A stretch of DNA of 57,530 nt from Eubacterium barkeri (GCF_900107125.1 NZ_FNOU01000019.1:4849-62378), one strand, 5' to 3'. Shown: positions 7,752-17,097, numbered from the stretch's first letter. Made by a program: numbers and translations. Notes: generated from the letters alone by a model not told the origin.

Positions 7752-9227
7752 TTATTTTACCTCTGTTTTTGCCGCTGCCACAATGGCCACCATCTCATCA
7801 AATTCCTTCATACATTCCGGGTTTGGCTTCGTCAAGCGGTTGACGATGAGGATAACGATCACATTGAGGAGAAAGCCCGGCACGATTTCGTACATCAGGC
7901 TGCTCATCCCCGTCATCTTCCAAATCACCACGGTGAAGGTTCCCACAATCATGCCTGAAAGGGCAGCCTGCCAGGTGGTCTTTCGGGAATACAGTCCAAA
8001 GAGCACCAGGGGACCAAAGGCTGCACCAAAGCCACTCCAGGCGTAGGAGACTAACCCCATAACCGAGGCATTATCCTGAAGGGCCAGCAACATGGCCAGC
8101 ACTGCAATGACAACCACAGCACCACGACCAATATTCACCGACATCTTATCTGATAATCTCTTTTTAGCAAAGACATCCCACAAATCTTCGGTGAGTGCAG
8201 AAGAGGACACCAAAAGCTGGGAATCAATGGTGGACATAATGGCCGCCATAATGGCTGCCAGGAAAATCCCGCCAATCCAAACCGGAAAATACTGTCGAAT
8301 CATCAGAATAAACACCGTTTCCTGGGAGCCATCACTTAATCCTGGGAATAGTGGAATGGACAATAAGCCCACGAAAATTGCCCCAGCCAAGGAAACAATC
8401 ACCCAAACAATGGCGATGGTCATCGACTTCGGCAAATCTTTAATACTTCGAATCCCCATGAAACGCACAAGGATATGGGGCTGTCCAAAATATCCCAGAC
8501 CCCAGGCCACTGCCGAAAGGATAGCCAGTATTGAAATACCATTGCCAAAAAGATTGATGGGAATATCCTGGACCGCCATAGCCGTCACAGTTGTTCCCAA
8601 TCCCCCCATTTCAATCATCGCTAAAATAGGGACCACCGTAATGGCAATAACCATGAGCACCCCCTGGATCAGGTCCGTCCAGCACACAGCCAAAAATCCC
8701 CCTAAAAAGGTATAGGCAACAATGACGATGCCCCCGATAATAACAGCTGACCGATAATCCACACCAAACATAATTTGGAACAACTTTCCGGATGCCACCA
8801 TCCCTGAAGCCGAGTAAATGGTAAAGAACACCAGAATGACCAGTGCCGAAACAATCCGAATGGCCCGGGTGGGATCCTTATAGCGTTTTTCCAGGAAAGT
8901 CGACAGCGTTAGAGACCCCGTCTCCTCGGTGTAGGTCCGCAGACGGGCCGCCACAAACTTCCAATTCAGCGCCGTCCCGATGAAGAGACCAATACCGATC
9001 CACACCTCAGGCATTCCACCAAGGTAAATGGCACCAGGAAGTCCCATGAGCAGCCAGCCACTCATATCACTGGCCTGGGCCGAAAAAGCGGTTACCCAGC
9101 TTCCCAGTCCCCGACCACCTAAAAAGAAGCCCTCCGCACTATCGGACTTTTTATAAAAATGCAAACCGATGGCGATCAGTACGATGAGATACACAAAAAA
9201 GATGACAAGCTCACCACTAATTTTCAT
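7752..9227 (-). CDS. putP: Sodium/proline symporter (SSS family)
   Basis: Imports proline with Na+ across the cytoplasmic membrane. The 491 residues are close to the usual PutP length and show about 13 hydrophobic segments. The family signature is seen in FFLGGRGLGSWVTAFSAQASDMSGWLLMG split over TM2, with GLGYFGQPHILVRFM and an IDSQLLVSSSALTEDL segment in the second half. The ATG at 9227 is used because upstream in-frame starts lie inside the promoter and the rnpB terminator. The proline assignment over another organic solute rests on similarity alone. A proline synthesis gene, proB, lies elsewhere in the window (25517-26332). Confidence 0.88.
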   Translation of the reverse strand: MKISGELVIFFVYLIVLIAIGLHFYKKSDSAEGFFLGGRGLGSWVTAFSAQASDMSGWLLMGLPGAIYLGGMPEVWIGIGLFIGTALNWKFVAARLRTYTEETGSLTLSTFLEKRYKDPTRAIRIVSALVILVFFTIYSASGMVASGKLFQIMFGVDYRSAVIIGGIVIVAYTFLGGFLAVCWTDLIQGVLMVIAITVVPILAMIEMGGLGTTVTAMAVQDIPINLFGNGISILAILSAVAWGLGYFGQPHILVRFMGIRSIKDLPKSMTIAIVWVIVSLAGAIFVGLLSIPLFPGLSDGSQETVFILMIRQYFPVWIGGIFLAAIMAAIMSTIDSQLLVSSSALTEDLWDVFAKKRLSDKMSVNIGRGAVVVIAVLAMLLALQDNASVMGLVSYAWSGFGAAFGPLVLFGLYSRKTTWQAALSGMIVGTFTVVIWKMTGMSSLMYEIVPGFLLNVIVILIVNRLTKPNPECMKEFDEMVAIVAAAKTEVK

Positions 9228-9267
9228 ACATAAACCCCACTTTCTTATTCTTAAGCGATACTTTAAT

Positions 9268-9296
9268 ATTGTATACAAAAACCCTATTAAAGTAAA
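9268..9296 (-). promoter_or_regulatory. Promoter of putP
   Basis: Minus-strand TTTACT, exactly 17 bases, TACAAT, about 40 bases upstream of the start codon. Confidence 0.55.
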
Positions 9297-9310
9297 GCAC
9301 TTTCTAACAC

Positions 9311-9334
9311 AAAAAACCACCCCGTAGGATGGTC
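9311..9334 (-). terminator. Terminator of RNase P RNA
   Basis: ACCATCC-TAC-GGGGTGGT hairpin (one G-U pair) followed by six T residues on the minus strand, directly behind the 3' end of rnpB. Confidence 0.8.
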
Positions 9335-9340
9335 TTTTTG

Positions 9341-9686
9341 GTGGTACCAGGCCTATAAGCCGAGTTCTGTTTTAACGATCATCTGTCTAGACCCATCGTC
9401 GCCGATGGGTTCAAGCGACCTACCATAGGATAGCGACGGGCCGCCGCCTTTTGAAATCCGTTCTTGGTCTTGCTCCGAATGGGGTTTACCCAGCTGACCG
9501 GTTACCCATGCCACTGGTGAGCTCTTACCTCACCCTTTCACCCTTACCAGCAGAGCTGGCGGTTTACTCTCTGTTGCACTTGCCTTGGAGTTACCTCCAC
9601 CGGACGTTATCCGGCATCCTGCCCTCTGGAGCTCGGACTTTCCTCAGGTACTTAAGTGCCCGCGATCATCCAGCCTGCTACCAACT
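9341..9686 (-). ncRNA. rnpB: RNase P RNA
   Basis: Catalytic RNA that removes 5' leaders from tRNA precursors. Recognised from conserved blocks read on the minus strand: GAGGAAAGTCCGAGCTCC near the 5' end, GGGTAAACCCCATTCGGAGC in the middle, and AACAGAACTCGGCTTATAGG near the 3' end. The termini pair as helix P1 (GGTAGCAGGC with GCCTGGTACC, one mismatch), which sets the approximate ends. It has its own promoter, lying inside the preceding kinase gene, and its own terminator. End positions are uncertain by a few bases. Confidence 0.95.
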
Positions 9687-11104
9687 TATATAGTATACCC
9701 GTTCTCAGATTCTTTTGCAATGCCCATTTCAAACCAAAAGGTACTTCCCTCATTCAAAGTACTTGAGACGCCAAAGGGCATCCCATGGAGCGTTAAGATA
9801 TTTTTTACAATGGACAAGCCCAGCCCTGTACCCACCGAAGCCAACTGGTGGTTTTTATCGATTTTATAGTACCGATCCCAAACATAGGGCAGCTGATCCT
9901 CGGCAATGCCCTCTCCCGTATCCGTCACAGCAATCCGCACCCGGGCCTCGCTGATGGTTTGGCGAATAACCACACGTTTATCCGCACCGGTATAATGGAT
10001 AGCATTGTTCACCAGATTATAAATGACCTGGGTGATTTTAAGTTCATCTCCCTGGGCATAAACCTCTGAATCCGCCTCAAAAATGATACTGTAGCCGTCC
10101 TGCTCTGTGAGCTTTGTGTAACGCTTCATAATCTGCCGGATGGTATCAGTCAGACAGAAAACCTCCACATCCAAATCCTGGACACCAGCCCGCAGCTTGG
10201 AAATATCAAGGACATCATTGACGAGGGCTGCCAAACGGTTGGCCTCATCGATAATGATTTGCACATTCTCTGGAGTGTTTTCTCCGGGGAGATCCCGGAT
10301 GACCTCTGCATAACCGGTAATCATCGTCAGAGGAGTTCGCAGGTCATGAGATACATTAGCGATGAGCTCCCGCTGGAGCTTTTCAACCTTAGCCAGCTCC
10401 CCCGCCGCATAATTAAGCGTACTATTTAGTTCTGTAATTTCACGATAGCCCTCCCCGTCAAAATGCACGTTGACATTTCCCTCGGCCAGCTCCTTGGCGG
10501 ATTCATTCGTCACCATAATGGGCTTTGAAATCCGTTTTGAGATGAGTGCTGCAAAAAGCAGTCCCAGCACACCAAAGATCAGGCTCAGATACACCAACTG
10601 GCTGCGCAGGGTACTCACTGTGGCATTCACCGGTGTAATCATAGTATTGAGCATCACCACATAATTACCGGATATTTGGGTGTAGACGATGCTCTCCTCA
10701 CCACCGTCCACAAATTTGCCTGTCCGTGAAAAGGAAGCCAGATAGGTCCCATTATTTTCCTTGGCATTTTGGTACAGCTGACTCAAGTCCTGGCTGCTGA
10801 GATAATGCAAGACGCAATTGGGCGTCCGATCCACATCGATGACAGTCCCATTCTCCAGATTAACCACCTTAACACAAGTATTACTGCGCTCCACCACTGC
10901 ATTGATGGCCTCCCCCGCATCACTTGTTCCCAGATTCGTCACAATACTCTGGGCCGAGGTATGCAGCTCATCAATCTTGCTTTTTCGGTAAAAAGTACTT
11001 AAAAAGACAATTTGAAAAAGCCAGATTATAAAAATCATCACCGCCAAAAAAGCGGTGATGAAGAGGAAAAGTTTCCATTTCAGGCTGAGTTCTTTAAGCT
11101 TCAA
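9686..11104 (-). CDS. Sensor histidine kinase (HAMP, HisKA, HATPase)
   Basis: Membrane sensor that autophosphorylates and passes phosphate to the regulator encoded just upstream. The 472 residues show TM1 (about 9-33), an extracytoplasmic domain of about 140 residues, TM2 (about 172-192), a HAMP linker, the H-box NVSHDLRTPLTMITGY (His near 253), N-box NLVNNAIHY (about 365), and G-boxes DTGEGIAEDQ and GTGLGLSIV. The start is taken as TTG at 11104, overlapping the regulator gene by 11 bases. No ATG fits the membrane segment, and the longer frame would begin inside the regulator gene. Order htrA-regulator-kinase suggests envelope or secretion stress sensing. Confidence 0.9.
   Translation of the reverse strand: MKLKELSLKWKLFLFITAFLAVMIFIIWLFQIVFLSTFYRKSKIDELHTSAQSIVTNLGTSDAGEAINAVVERSNTCVKVVNLENGTVIDVDRTPNCVLHYLSSQDLSQLYQNAKENNGTYLASFSRTGKFVDGGEESIVYTQISGNYVVMLNTMITPVNATVSTLRSQLVYLSLIFGVLGLLFAALISKRISKPIMVTNESAKELAEGNVNVHFDGEGYREITELNSTLNYAAGELAKVEKLQRELIANVSHDLRTPLTMITGYAEVIRDLPGENTPENVQIIIDEANRLAALVNDVLDISKLRAGVQDLDVEVFCLTDTIRQIMKRYTKLTEQDGYSIIFEADSEVYAQGDELKITQVIYNLVNNAIHYTGADKRVVIRQTISEARVRIAVTDTGEGIAEDQLPYVWDRYYKIDKNHQLASVGTGLGLSIVKNILTLHGMPFGVSSTLNEGSTFWFEMGIAKESENGYTI
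9692..9720 (-). promoter_or_regulatory. Promoter of rnpB inside the kinase gene
   Basis: Minus-strand TTGCAA, 17 bases, TATACT. It lies in the last dozen codons of the histidine kinase, with the RNA 5' end at about the kinase stop codon. Confidence 0.75.
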
Positions 11105-11768
11105 AGCGATACCCCACACCTCGGAGGGTGACGATGCATTTGCTATAGGGTCCGAGGCTCTTTCTGAGTAATTTAATATGGGTGTCCAGGGTCCGGTCAT
11201 CGCCATAAAAATCATAGCCCCAGACATTGGTAATCAGCTTATCCCGGGTGAGAGCGATGCCACGGTTTTTAAGCATATAGAAAAACAGATCGTACTCCTT
11301 GGGTGTCATACTGGCAAGTTCCCCGTCAACCGTTACCTTCCGTGCGGCCATATCCACCTCAATTCCCTCAATCTGGATAATCTCCCGATCATCTCCACCA
11401 CCGGCTTGATGGACCCGGGCTAAAATGGCTTTAATCCGCAGCATCAGCTCCTTGGGTGAAAAGGGTTTGACCACATAATCGTCAATTCCCAGCTCAAAGC
11501 CATGGATACGGTCATACTCCTCACCCCGGGCCGACAGCATGATAATCGGGGTCTTGCTGGTCTTTCGAATCTCGCGACAAGTTGAAAATCCATCGAGCTC
11601 CGGCATCATCACATCCATGATGATAATATCAAAATCCTGGTGGCGGACTTTATCGATGGCATCCATACCATCCCCCGCCTCAACGACCTCATAGCCCTCG
11701 AATTCTGCATATTTGCGCACCAAGCGTCTGATTTTCTCTTCATCATCGACCATTAATATCCGAATCAT
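11094..11768 (-). CDS. OmpR/PhoB-family response regulator
   Basis: DNA-binding regulator of 224 residues. It has a receiver domain with the acidic pair DDEE (9-12), phospho-acceptor Asp in IIIMDVMMPELDG (about 52), LSAR and the lysine in DDYVVKPFSP (about 103). A C-terminal winged helix follows with the typical LTPKEYDLFFYM-like segment, LITNVWGYDF and ending TLRGVGYRFEA. AAAGGA precedes the start. It lies 49 bases behind htrA and overlaps the kinase start, so the three are likely co-transcribed. The position next to htrA recalls CssRS-type secretion-stress systems, but targets are not shown here. Confidence 0.93.
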   Translation of the reverse strand: MIRILMVDDEEKIRRLVRKYAEFEGYEVVEAGDGMDAIDKVRHQDFDIIIMDVMMPELDGFSTCREIRKTSKTPIIMLSARGEEYDRIHGFELGIDDYVVKPFSPKELMLRIKAILARVHQAGGGDDREIIQIEGIEVDMAARKVTVDGELASMTPKEYDLFFYMLKNRGIALTRDKLITNVWGYDFYGDDRTLDTHIKLLRKSLGPYSKCIVTLRGVGYRFEA

Positions 11769-11817
11769 GCTCTTATCCTTTCACACTACAATGGGTGGTA
11801 AGCTGGACATCCCAGCC

Positions 11818-13101
11818 TTATTGCTGACTTGTAGACGAAGTATTTTCTCCCTGATATTCACCAAGGGTAACCTTCATGGTTTGCTCGCTGCTATTTCGGG
11901 ACACCTTTACCTCAATTGTATCCCCCACGGAGTGGCTACGGATGGCCTGTTTGACATCTGCCGCGCTGGAAACTGCTGTTCCGCCGACCGAAACAATCCG
12001 GTCCCCAGATTGGAGTCCCGCATTGGCAGCCGGACCGCCGCTTGTAACCTGGCTGATATAGACACCGGTACTATTAACCCGATACTGCATCGCGGTTTCA
12101 GCAGAATCCACATCCACCAGGGTGACCCCAAGGCTGGCCCGACCCTTTACATAGCCGTCAGACATTAAGGCTTCCACCACTGATTTCACTTCATTCACTG
12201 GAATGGCAAAGCCTAAGCCCTCTACCCCAGTTCCTGATGATTTAGCCACCACCAGACCGATCATCTCACCGCTGGCGTTAAAAAGACCACCGCCGGAATT
12301 TCCGGGATTGATCGCTGTATCCGTTTGGAGCAGGTTCATCGTTTCACCATCGATGGTGATTTCACGGTTCAAGGCCGAAATAATCCCATCCGTTACGGTT
12401 CCTCCCAGCTCACCTAAGGGGTTGCCAATGGCAATGGCCTGTTGGCCGACAACAATCCCATCCGAATTTCCCATGACCACTGGCTGCAAATTGGAAGCAC
12501 TTATTTTAAGTAACGCTACATCACTTTCTGAATCTGTTCCCACCAGGGTCGCTTCATAGAATTTTTCATCCTTGGTGGTTACCGTAATCTTCGAGGCGCC
12601 GTTAATGACGTGGTTATTGGTCACAATATAGCCGTCAGCGCTAACGATGACACCACTACCCGCACCTTCTGTCACCATATCCTGCATATACTGGCTTTTA
12701 GTCACCGCCTCAGTTTTAATTTCCACCACCGAGTTGGCCGCTGATGAGGCCACCTTTTCCGTAGTGGAGGCCGTACTGTCCGAGGTTCCGGCCGCCGTAG
12801 CCTGGGCTACAGACTGATACATTACCGTCTTGCCACCGGCCACTTGGTTAGCCAGCATCCCCCCTCCAAAGCCCATCGCTCCAGAAAGAAGGACACAGCC
12901 CACCATCATGCCAGCCATGGATTTTTTCATTCCGCCAAAGGCCGCCCCCTTCCGGGTGCGTCTTTTTTTATTGGTTGGTGGGACAACTCCACCCATAGGC
13001 AGTTCCTTGGCCCCATGGCTGGACTGGCCATCCTCCGTCTTCGGTGCATCGATTAATATAAAATCCGTCGTTTCCTGACGATCATTATGATTATATTCCA
13101 T
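11818..13101 (-). CDS. htrA: HtrA/DegP-like membrane-anchored serine protease
   Basis: Envelope quality-control protease of family S1C. The 427 residues have a charged cytoplasmic N-terminus of about 65 residues, one transmembrane helix (MAGMMVGCVLLSGAMGFGGG), a Ser/Thr-rich linker, the trypsin-like domain with His in TNNHVI (about 163), Asp in SESDVALLK (about 193) and Ser in NPGNSGGG (about 268), and one PDZ domain near 330-415. The ATG at 13101 is chosen with AGGAGG eight bases upstream; a GTG at 13104 is the alternative. It heads the operon with the two-component system, which may control it. Confidence 0.93.
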   Translation of the reverse strand: MEYNHNDRQETTDFILIDAPKTEDGQSSHGAKELPMGGVVPPTNKKRRTRKGAAFGGMKKSMAGMMVGCVLLSGAMGFGGGMLANQVAGGKTVMYQSVAQATAAGTSDSTASTTEKVASSAANSVVEIKTEAVTKSQYMQDMVTEGAGSGVIVSADGYIVTNNHVINGASKITVTTKDEKFYEATLVGTDSESDVALLKISASNLQPVVMGNSDGIVVGQQAIAIGNPLGELGGTVTDGIISALNREITIDGETMNLLQTDTAINPGNSGGGLFNASGEMIGLVVAKSSGTGVEGLGFAIPVNEVKSVVEALMSDGYVKGRASLGVTLVDVDSAETAMQYRVNSTGVYISQVTSGGPAANAGLQSGDRIVSVGGTAVSSAADVKQAIRSHSVGDTIEVKVSRNSSEQTMKVTLGEYQGENTSSTSQQ

Positions 13102-13243
13102 CACTCTTTCCTCCTAGTATTCAATGTGATGTCTCTATTGTAAGGAGAAAATGTGATGGGTTTTTGAAAGGTACCTGAAGGAATGATGAAAACTACAGGA
13201 TTAAAGGGTTTGCTAAGCCTATAATTTCAGTCTTACTTCTCCC

Positions 13244-14383
13244 CTACTCATCCTCAAAATGTCCCATGTCAAAGGTATCCTGAATGATCTCGTCATCTGT
13301 CGGCAGAAGGGCTTCTTCAGATTCCACGGCAACCTCAGGCTCCTTGGCTTTTTTGTAAAAATCCCGGATTTGCTGCTCAATGGTATCACAAATGTCCGGG
13401 TTTTCCTTCAAGAAATCCTTGACTTTATCCCGTCCCTGTCCAATGCGCTCCTCATTGTAGGAGAACCAGGACCCGGCCTTGTGGATGAGATCCAGCTCAA
13501 CCGCAATGTCTAAAACATCTCCAATATGGGAAATACCCTCACCGTACATAATATCGAATTCTGCGATTTTAAATGGCGGTGCCATTTTATTTTTAACCAC
13601 CTTGACCTTGGTTCGATTCCCAATAAGCTCCGAGCCTTTTTTAATGGGCTCACCCTTTCGGACATCCATTCGGACCGAGGAATAGAACTTGAGAGCCCGT
13701 CCGCCAGTGGTAACCTCTGGATTCCCATAGACAACACCGACTTTTTCCCGAAGCTGATTGATGAAAATCGCTGCGGTATTGGCCTTCTTAATGGTTCCGG
13801 CTAACTTTCTCAGAGCCTGGGACATGAGGCGGGCATGGAGACCCACATGGGAATCCCCCATTTCCCCATCAATTTCTGCCCGGGGAACCAGGGCGGCTAC
13901 GGAGTCCACCACCACCACGTCAATGGCGCCGCTTCGGACCAGAGCTTCTAAAATTTCCAGGGCCTGTTCCCCTGTATCGGGTTGGGAAACCAGCAAATTG
14001 TCAATATCCACGCCTAAAGCCCGGGCGTATTCCGGGTCCAGGGCATGCTCAGCATCGATAAAGGCCGCATTGCCGCCATTTTTTTGGGCTTCCGCCACAA
14101 TATGAAGGGCCAGTGTCGTTTTCCCTGAGGATTCTGGACCATAGATTTCAATAATCCGTCCCCGGGGAACCCCACCAATCCCAAGGGCTAAGTCCAGCCC
14201 AATGGATGAAGTGGATATGACATCCACATCCATTTTAGAGGCATCGTCCCCCAGACGCATAATAGCACCTTTTCCAAAGTCCTTTTCGATTTTCTTTAAG
14301 GCCGCATTCAATGCTTCCTGCTTCGCCTGATTCTCAGTTTGTTGTACCACTTTTACAAGGGGTTGTTTATCCTTTTTTGCCAT
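13244..14383 (-). CDS. recA: Recombinase A
   Basis: ATP-dependent strand-exchange protein of homologous recombination and SOS signalling. The 379 residues contain Walker [10 protein letters not shown] (82-90), the Walker B region [12 protein letters not shown], the L1/L2 region with [19 protein letters not shown] and [17 protein letters not shown], and an acidic C-terminal tail ([19 protein letters not shown]). It follows cinA by 20 bases, the common Firmicutes pairing. No LexA-like box is evident directly in front, so SOS control, if any, would act further upstream. Confidence 0.98.
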   Translation of the reverse strand: MAKKDKQPLVKVVQQTENQAKQEALNAALKKIEKDFGKGAIMRLGDDASKMDVDVISTSSIGLDLALGIGGVPRGRIIEIYGPESSGKTTLALHIVAEAQKNGGNAAFIDAEHALDPEYARALGVDIDNLLVSQPDTGEQALEILEALVRSGAIDVVVVDSVAALVPRAEIDGEMGDSHVGLHARLMSQALRKLAGTIKKANTAAIFINQLREKVGVVYGNPEVTTGGRALKFYSSVRMDVRKGEPIKKGSELIGNRTKVKVVKNKMAPPFKIAEFDIMYGEGISHIGDVLDIAVELDLIHKAGSWFSYNEERIGQGRDKVKDFLKENPDICDTIEQQIRDFYKKAKEPEVAVESEEALLPTDDEIIQDTFDMGHFEDE

Positions 14384-14403
14384 TATTGCTCACTTTCTCT
14401 TTA

Positions 14404-15660
14404 TTAATTAAACACATTACCATTTTTGATTTTCAAAATATGGGTCCGAACCAAGTTCAAGGCTGCATTGACCACCCGGGTTTGAATGATGGTTCGGGCT
14501 CCTCCGAAGTGGCATTCCTCAATAGTCGTTTCTCCCAGATAATGAATGCCCACATAAACCAATCCCACTGGTTTTTCCGCCGTTCCTCCACCAGGCCCGG
14601 CAATGCCAGTGACCGACACAGTCAGATCACAGCCGGATATCCGGGCTAAGTTTTCGCACATCTCCCGGGCCGTCTGGGCACTCACTGCGCCATACTGGGC
14701 CAGAGTGTCCGAAGAGACGTCAAGGAGCTGTATTTTTGCCTCGTTGGAATAAGTTACCAGCCCCATTTTAAGGCTTTTGGAAATACCGGGAACCTCTGCC
14801 AGCTTTCCAGAAATCAATCCTCCTGTACAGGATTCTGCAGTAGCAATGGTCACTCCCTTTTCAATAAGGAGCTTGCCCACGGCGATATACAAGGGGTCCT
14901 GGGAATGTGTAAAGATATGTTGACCTAACCGTTCCACCAGTACCTTTTCATACTTATCCAGAATGGCATTCATCTCGATCTCATCTTTGCCGCTGGCTGT
15001 AATGCGCACCAGTACCTCCCCTACCTTGGCATAGGTGGCAATGGTTGGGTTATCCTGACGATCGATGATATCCATCAGGGTGTCCTCCACCATGGACTCG
15101 CCAATTCCACCCAGATTATAATATCGGGAAATGACCTGATGATCCATCATCTTTTCCATGATTGGCAGTACTTCGTCCTCAAACATCCCCTTCATTTCAT
15201 GGGGGGGGCCAGGGAGAAGAAATACCCGGACACCATTTTTATCAACCATAATCCCCGGAGCTGACCCCCTGGGATTAGGTAGCTTCTTAGCCCCCACCGG
15301 TATATCAGCCTGACGCAGATTATTCTCTGTCATAACCATCTGACGTTTTTCAAAGAAAGCGGTCAGCTTAGCCACTTCCTCTTCATCCCGGGTCATGGGG
15401 AGCCCAAAGAAATCAGCTACCGTTTCCTTTGTCAGATCGTCTTGGGTGGGTCCAAGGCCCCCAGTCACAACAATCATTTCACTACGGCCCACGGCCTCAC
15501 CCAGCACCTCTTTCAGGCGGGCTGGGTTATCTCCGATGGTCGTCTGATAATGGACCGAGAAGCTGCGCAATGACAGCTCCTTTGACAAATAAGTCGCATG
15601 GGTGTTCAGTGTGTCCCCGGTCAGCAGCTCCGTACCGACACAGATGATTTCACAATTCAT
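14404..15660 (-). CDS. cinA: CinA: nicotinamide-nucleotide amidohydrolase / competence-damage protein
   Basis: Two-domain protein of 418 residues. The N-terminal MoaB/MogA-like domain (CVGTELLTGDTLNTHATYLS, VTGGLGPTQDDLTKE, LLPGPPHEM) is followed by a C-terminal NMN deamidase domain (ATAESCTGGLISGKL near 265, VSVTGIAGPGGGT near 355). The latter hydrolyses NMN to nicotinic acid mononucleotide in pyridine-nucleotide recycling. The ATG at 15660 fits the AAGGAA site nine bases upstream better than the GTG at 15669. It lies directly upstream of recA, with which it is probably co-transcribed. Confidence 0.95.
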   Translation of the reverse strand: MNCEIICVGTELLTGDTLNTHATYLSKELSLRSFSVHYQTTIGDNPARLKEVLGEAVGRSEMIVVTGGLGPTQDDLTKETVADFFGLPMTRDEEEVAKLTAFFEKRQMVMTENNLRQADIPVGAKKLPNPRGSAPGIMVDKNGVRVFLLPGPPHEMKGMFEDEVLPIMEKMMDHQVISRYYNLGGIGESMVEDTLMDIIDRQDNPTIATYAKVGEVLVRITASGKDEIEMNAILDKYEKVLVERLGQHIFTHSQDPLYIAVGKLLIEKGVTIATAESCTGGLISGKLAEVPGISKSLKMGLVTYSNEAKIQLLDVSSDTLAQYGAVSAQTAREMCENLARISGCDLTVSVTGIAGPGGGTAEKPVGLVYVGIHYLGETTIEECHFGGARTIIQTRVVNAALNLVRTHILKIKNGNVFN

Positions 15661-15690
15661 AATGGTCACTTCCTTTTAATCCGTAATTTC

Positions 15691-16431
15691 TTATCCTTGA
15701 ATAAAAACCATTTTTTGATTGGTCGAATGGCTGGCGTCGTAACGAAAGCCCAGGGCATCAAAAACTTTTAAATTCTCTGGTTCAATCCCTGGATTCTCCA
15801 CAATAAAACGTGCCATTCTCCCCCTAGCCATTTTAGCATATGTCGTGATAGTTTGCATCTTTCCAGCCTTAATTATTTTAAATTCTATATCAATAAAATG
15901 CTCTTCTGGGACAAGGTACCGTCGGATCGTTTTAGCATACTCCTCCGAGGCCAGGTTGATAATTGTGTCGGTCTGGGCATACAATGCGTCATGGAGGGAC
16001 TGTCCCCAAAAGGCGTACAAATCCTGATGTTCTCCCACCGAAAGCTTTGTTCCCATTTCCAGCCGGTAGGGCATGATACCGTCCTGAGGTCTGAGAACAC
16101 CGTAAAAACCAGAAAGAATCCGAAGGGATGCCTCCGCCACTTCCCACCCCTTGGGTGTAAGGCTATCCGCATCAAAATGCTTAAAAACCAACCCGTCATA
16201 GGTGGTTATAGCCGGCGTCCCCGGTTCGGACAAATCCATATGAGCGAAGGCATAATGGGCCTTCTCTCCCAGGCTGCTGCTTACCTTCATCAGCTTTTCC
16301 AACTCCCAGGGCATCAGCTGCCGGAGGGCCTCAAGGAGAACCGCCGACTCCCTGGCAAAAGTTGGCCTCCTGGTCTTCCCCGGCCAATCAATCTCCCGCA
16401 TATTTTTAGCTGGTGATAAAATCGCAATCAT
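15691..16431 (-). CDS. yaaA: YaaA family peroxide-stress protein
   Basis: The 246 residues match the YaaA/DUF328 family throughout: opening IAILSPAKNM, the central YDGLVFKHFDADSL, LSGFYGVLRPQDGIMPYRLEMG, and the basic KMARGRMARFI motif near the C-terminus. In E. coli YaaA limits free iron during peroxide stress and can bind DNA; a role in oxygen defence of an anaerobe is inferred. The ATG at 16431 sits five bases behind AAGGAG; the TTG just before it is a poorer start. It is the first gene after the pgsA terminator and probably heads yaaA-cinA-recA. Confidence 0.93.
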   Translation of the reverse strand: MIAILSPAKNMREIDWPGKTRRPTFARESAVLLEALRQLMPWELEKLMKVSSSLGEKAHYAFAHMDLSEPGTPAITTYDGLVFKHFDADSLTPKGWEVAEASLRILSGFYGVLRPQDGIMPYRLEMGTKLSVGEHQDLYAFWGQSLHDALYAQTDTIINLASEEYAKTIRRYLVPEEHFIDIEFKIIKAGKMQTITTYAKMARGRMARFIVENPGIEPENLKVFDALGFRYDASHSTNQKMVFIQG

Positions 16432-16452
16432 CAATTCTCCTTCTTCTTAAAA

Positions 16453-16477
16453 AGAGGACCCTGAAACAGGGCCCTCT
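16453..16477 (-). terminator. Terminator behind pgsA
   Basis: Eleven-base stem AGAGGACCCTG / CAGGGCCCTCT (one G-U) with a three-base loop, then TTTTTAAG on the minus strand. Confidence 0.85.
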
Positions 16478-16485
16478 TCATCGAT

Positions 16486-16526
16486 CCAAAATCCGAAGGT
16501 CGTGTTTTCCGACTTTCGAATTTTGG
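16486..16526. repeat. Second long hairpin between pgsA and its terminator
   Basis: Imperfect inverted repeat: CCAAAAT...CGAA..TCG pairs with CGA..TTCG.ATTTTGG around a seven-base loop. It begins five bases after the pgsA stop codon. It has no T-run of its own and could protect the mRNA 3' end or be a remnant element. It is distinct from the 243-bp repeat. Confidence 0.5.
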
Positions 16527-16530
16527 TCCT

Positions 16531-17076
16531 TTAATAAGACTTGATCACACCCTTATTGAGTCTGAAATAATCAATCCCTGAAATCAAAGTCAGCACCAGG
16601 GCCACATAAATCATCACCGTCCCAAAAATATTCAGAGCGGGAATCTGGCATACTGGCCAATTATACAGTAGCAGTGCTACGATGGCAATCATCTGGGACA
16701 TGGTTTTGGCCTTTCCCCATTTGCTGGCGGCAATCACCACCCCATCCGAGGCAGCCAGGGTTCTAAGACCCGTAATGGCAAATTCCCGGGCGATGATGAC
16801 GATGACCACCCAAGCTGGCATGAGGTGCAGCTCCACCAGACAAATAAAAGCTGAACACACCAACAGCTTATCCGCCAAGGGGTCCATAAACTTGCCAAAA
16901 TCCGTTACCAGATTTCGGCTTCTTGCCAAATGGCCATCCAAGGCATCCGAAGCCGCCGCCACGACGAACAGGACTAAGGCGATGGGTTCATGGAATGGAA
17001 AATCCACCGCCATCGCAATGACAAAAAAAGGAATCATAATAATCCGGGCCATGGTAATCTTATTGGGTAAATTCAT
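16531..17076 (-). CDS. pgsA: CDP-diacylglycerol--glycerol-3-phosphate 3-phosphatidyltransferase
   Basis: Membrane enzyme that makes phosphatidylglycerol phosphate, the committed step to phosphatidylglycerol. The 181 residues hold the CDP-alcohol phosphotransferase signature DG-x2-AR-x8-G-x3-D-x3-D in DALDGHLARSRNLVTDFGKF continuing MDPLAD (about 43-66), with several transmembrane helices. GGAGAG precedes the ATG. It follows rimO by 21 bases, as in many Firmicutes, and ends the ftsK-rimO-pgsA unit at two hairpins. Confidence 0.95.
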   Translation of the reverse strand: MNLPNKITMARIIMIPFFVIAMAVDFPFHEPIALVLFVVAAASDALDGHLARSRNLVTDFGKFMDPLADKLLVCSAFICLVELHLMPAWVVIVIIAREFAITGLRTLAASDGVVIAASKWGKAKTMSQMIAIVALLLYNWPVCQIPALNIFGTVMIYVALVLTLISGIDYFRLNKGVIKSY

Positions 17077-17097
17077 TTTCTCTCTCCTTTAAAATAC

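Noticed and set aside
8092..8715. 207-residue plus-strand open frame opposite putP
   Set aside because: Antisense shadow of a membrane-protein gene; its composition mirrors the complementary codons and no start signal is present.
9451..9869. Plus-strand open frames of 80-94 residues over RNase P RNA and the kinase 3' end
   Set aside because: They are antisense to rnpB and its promoter and have no ribosome site or family resemblance.
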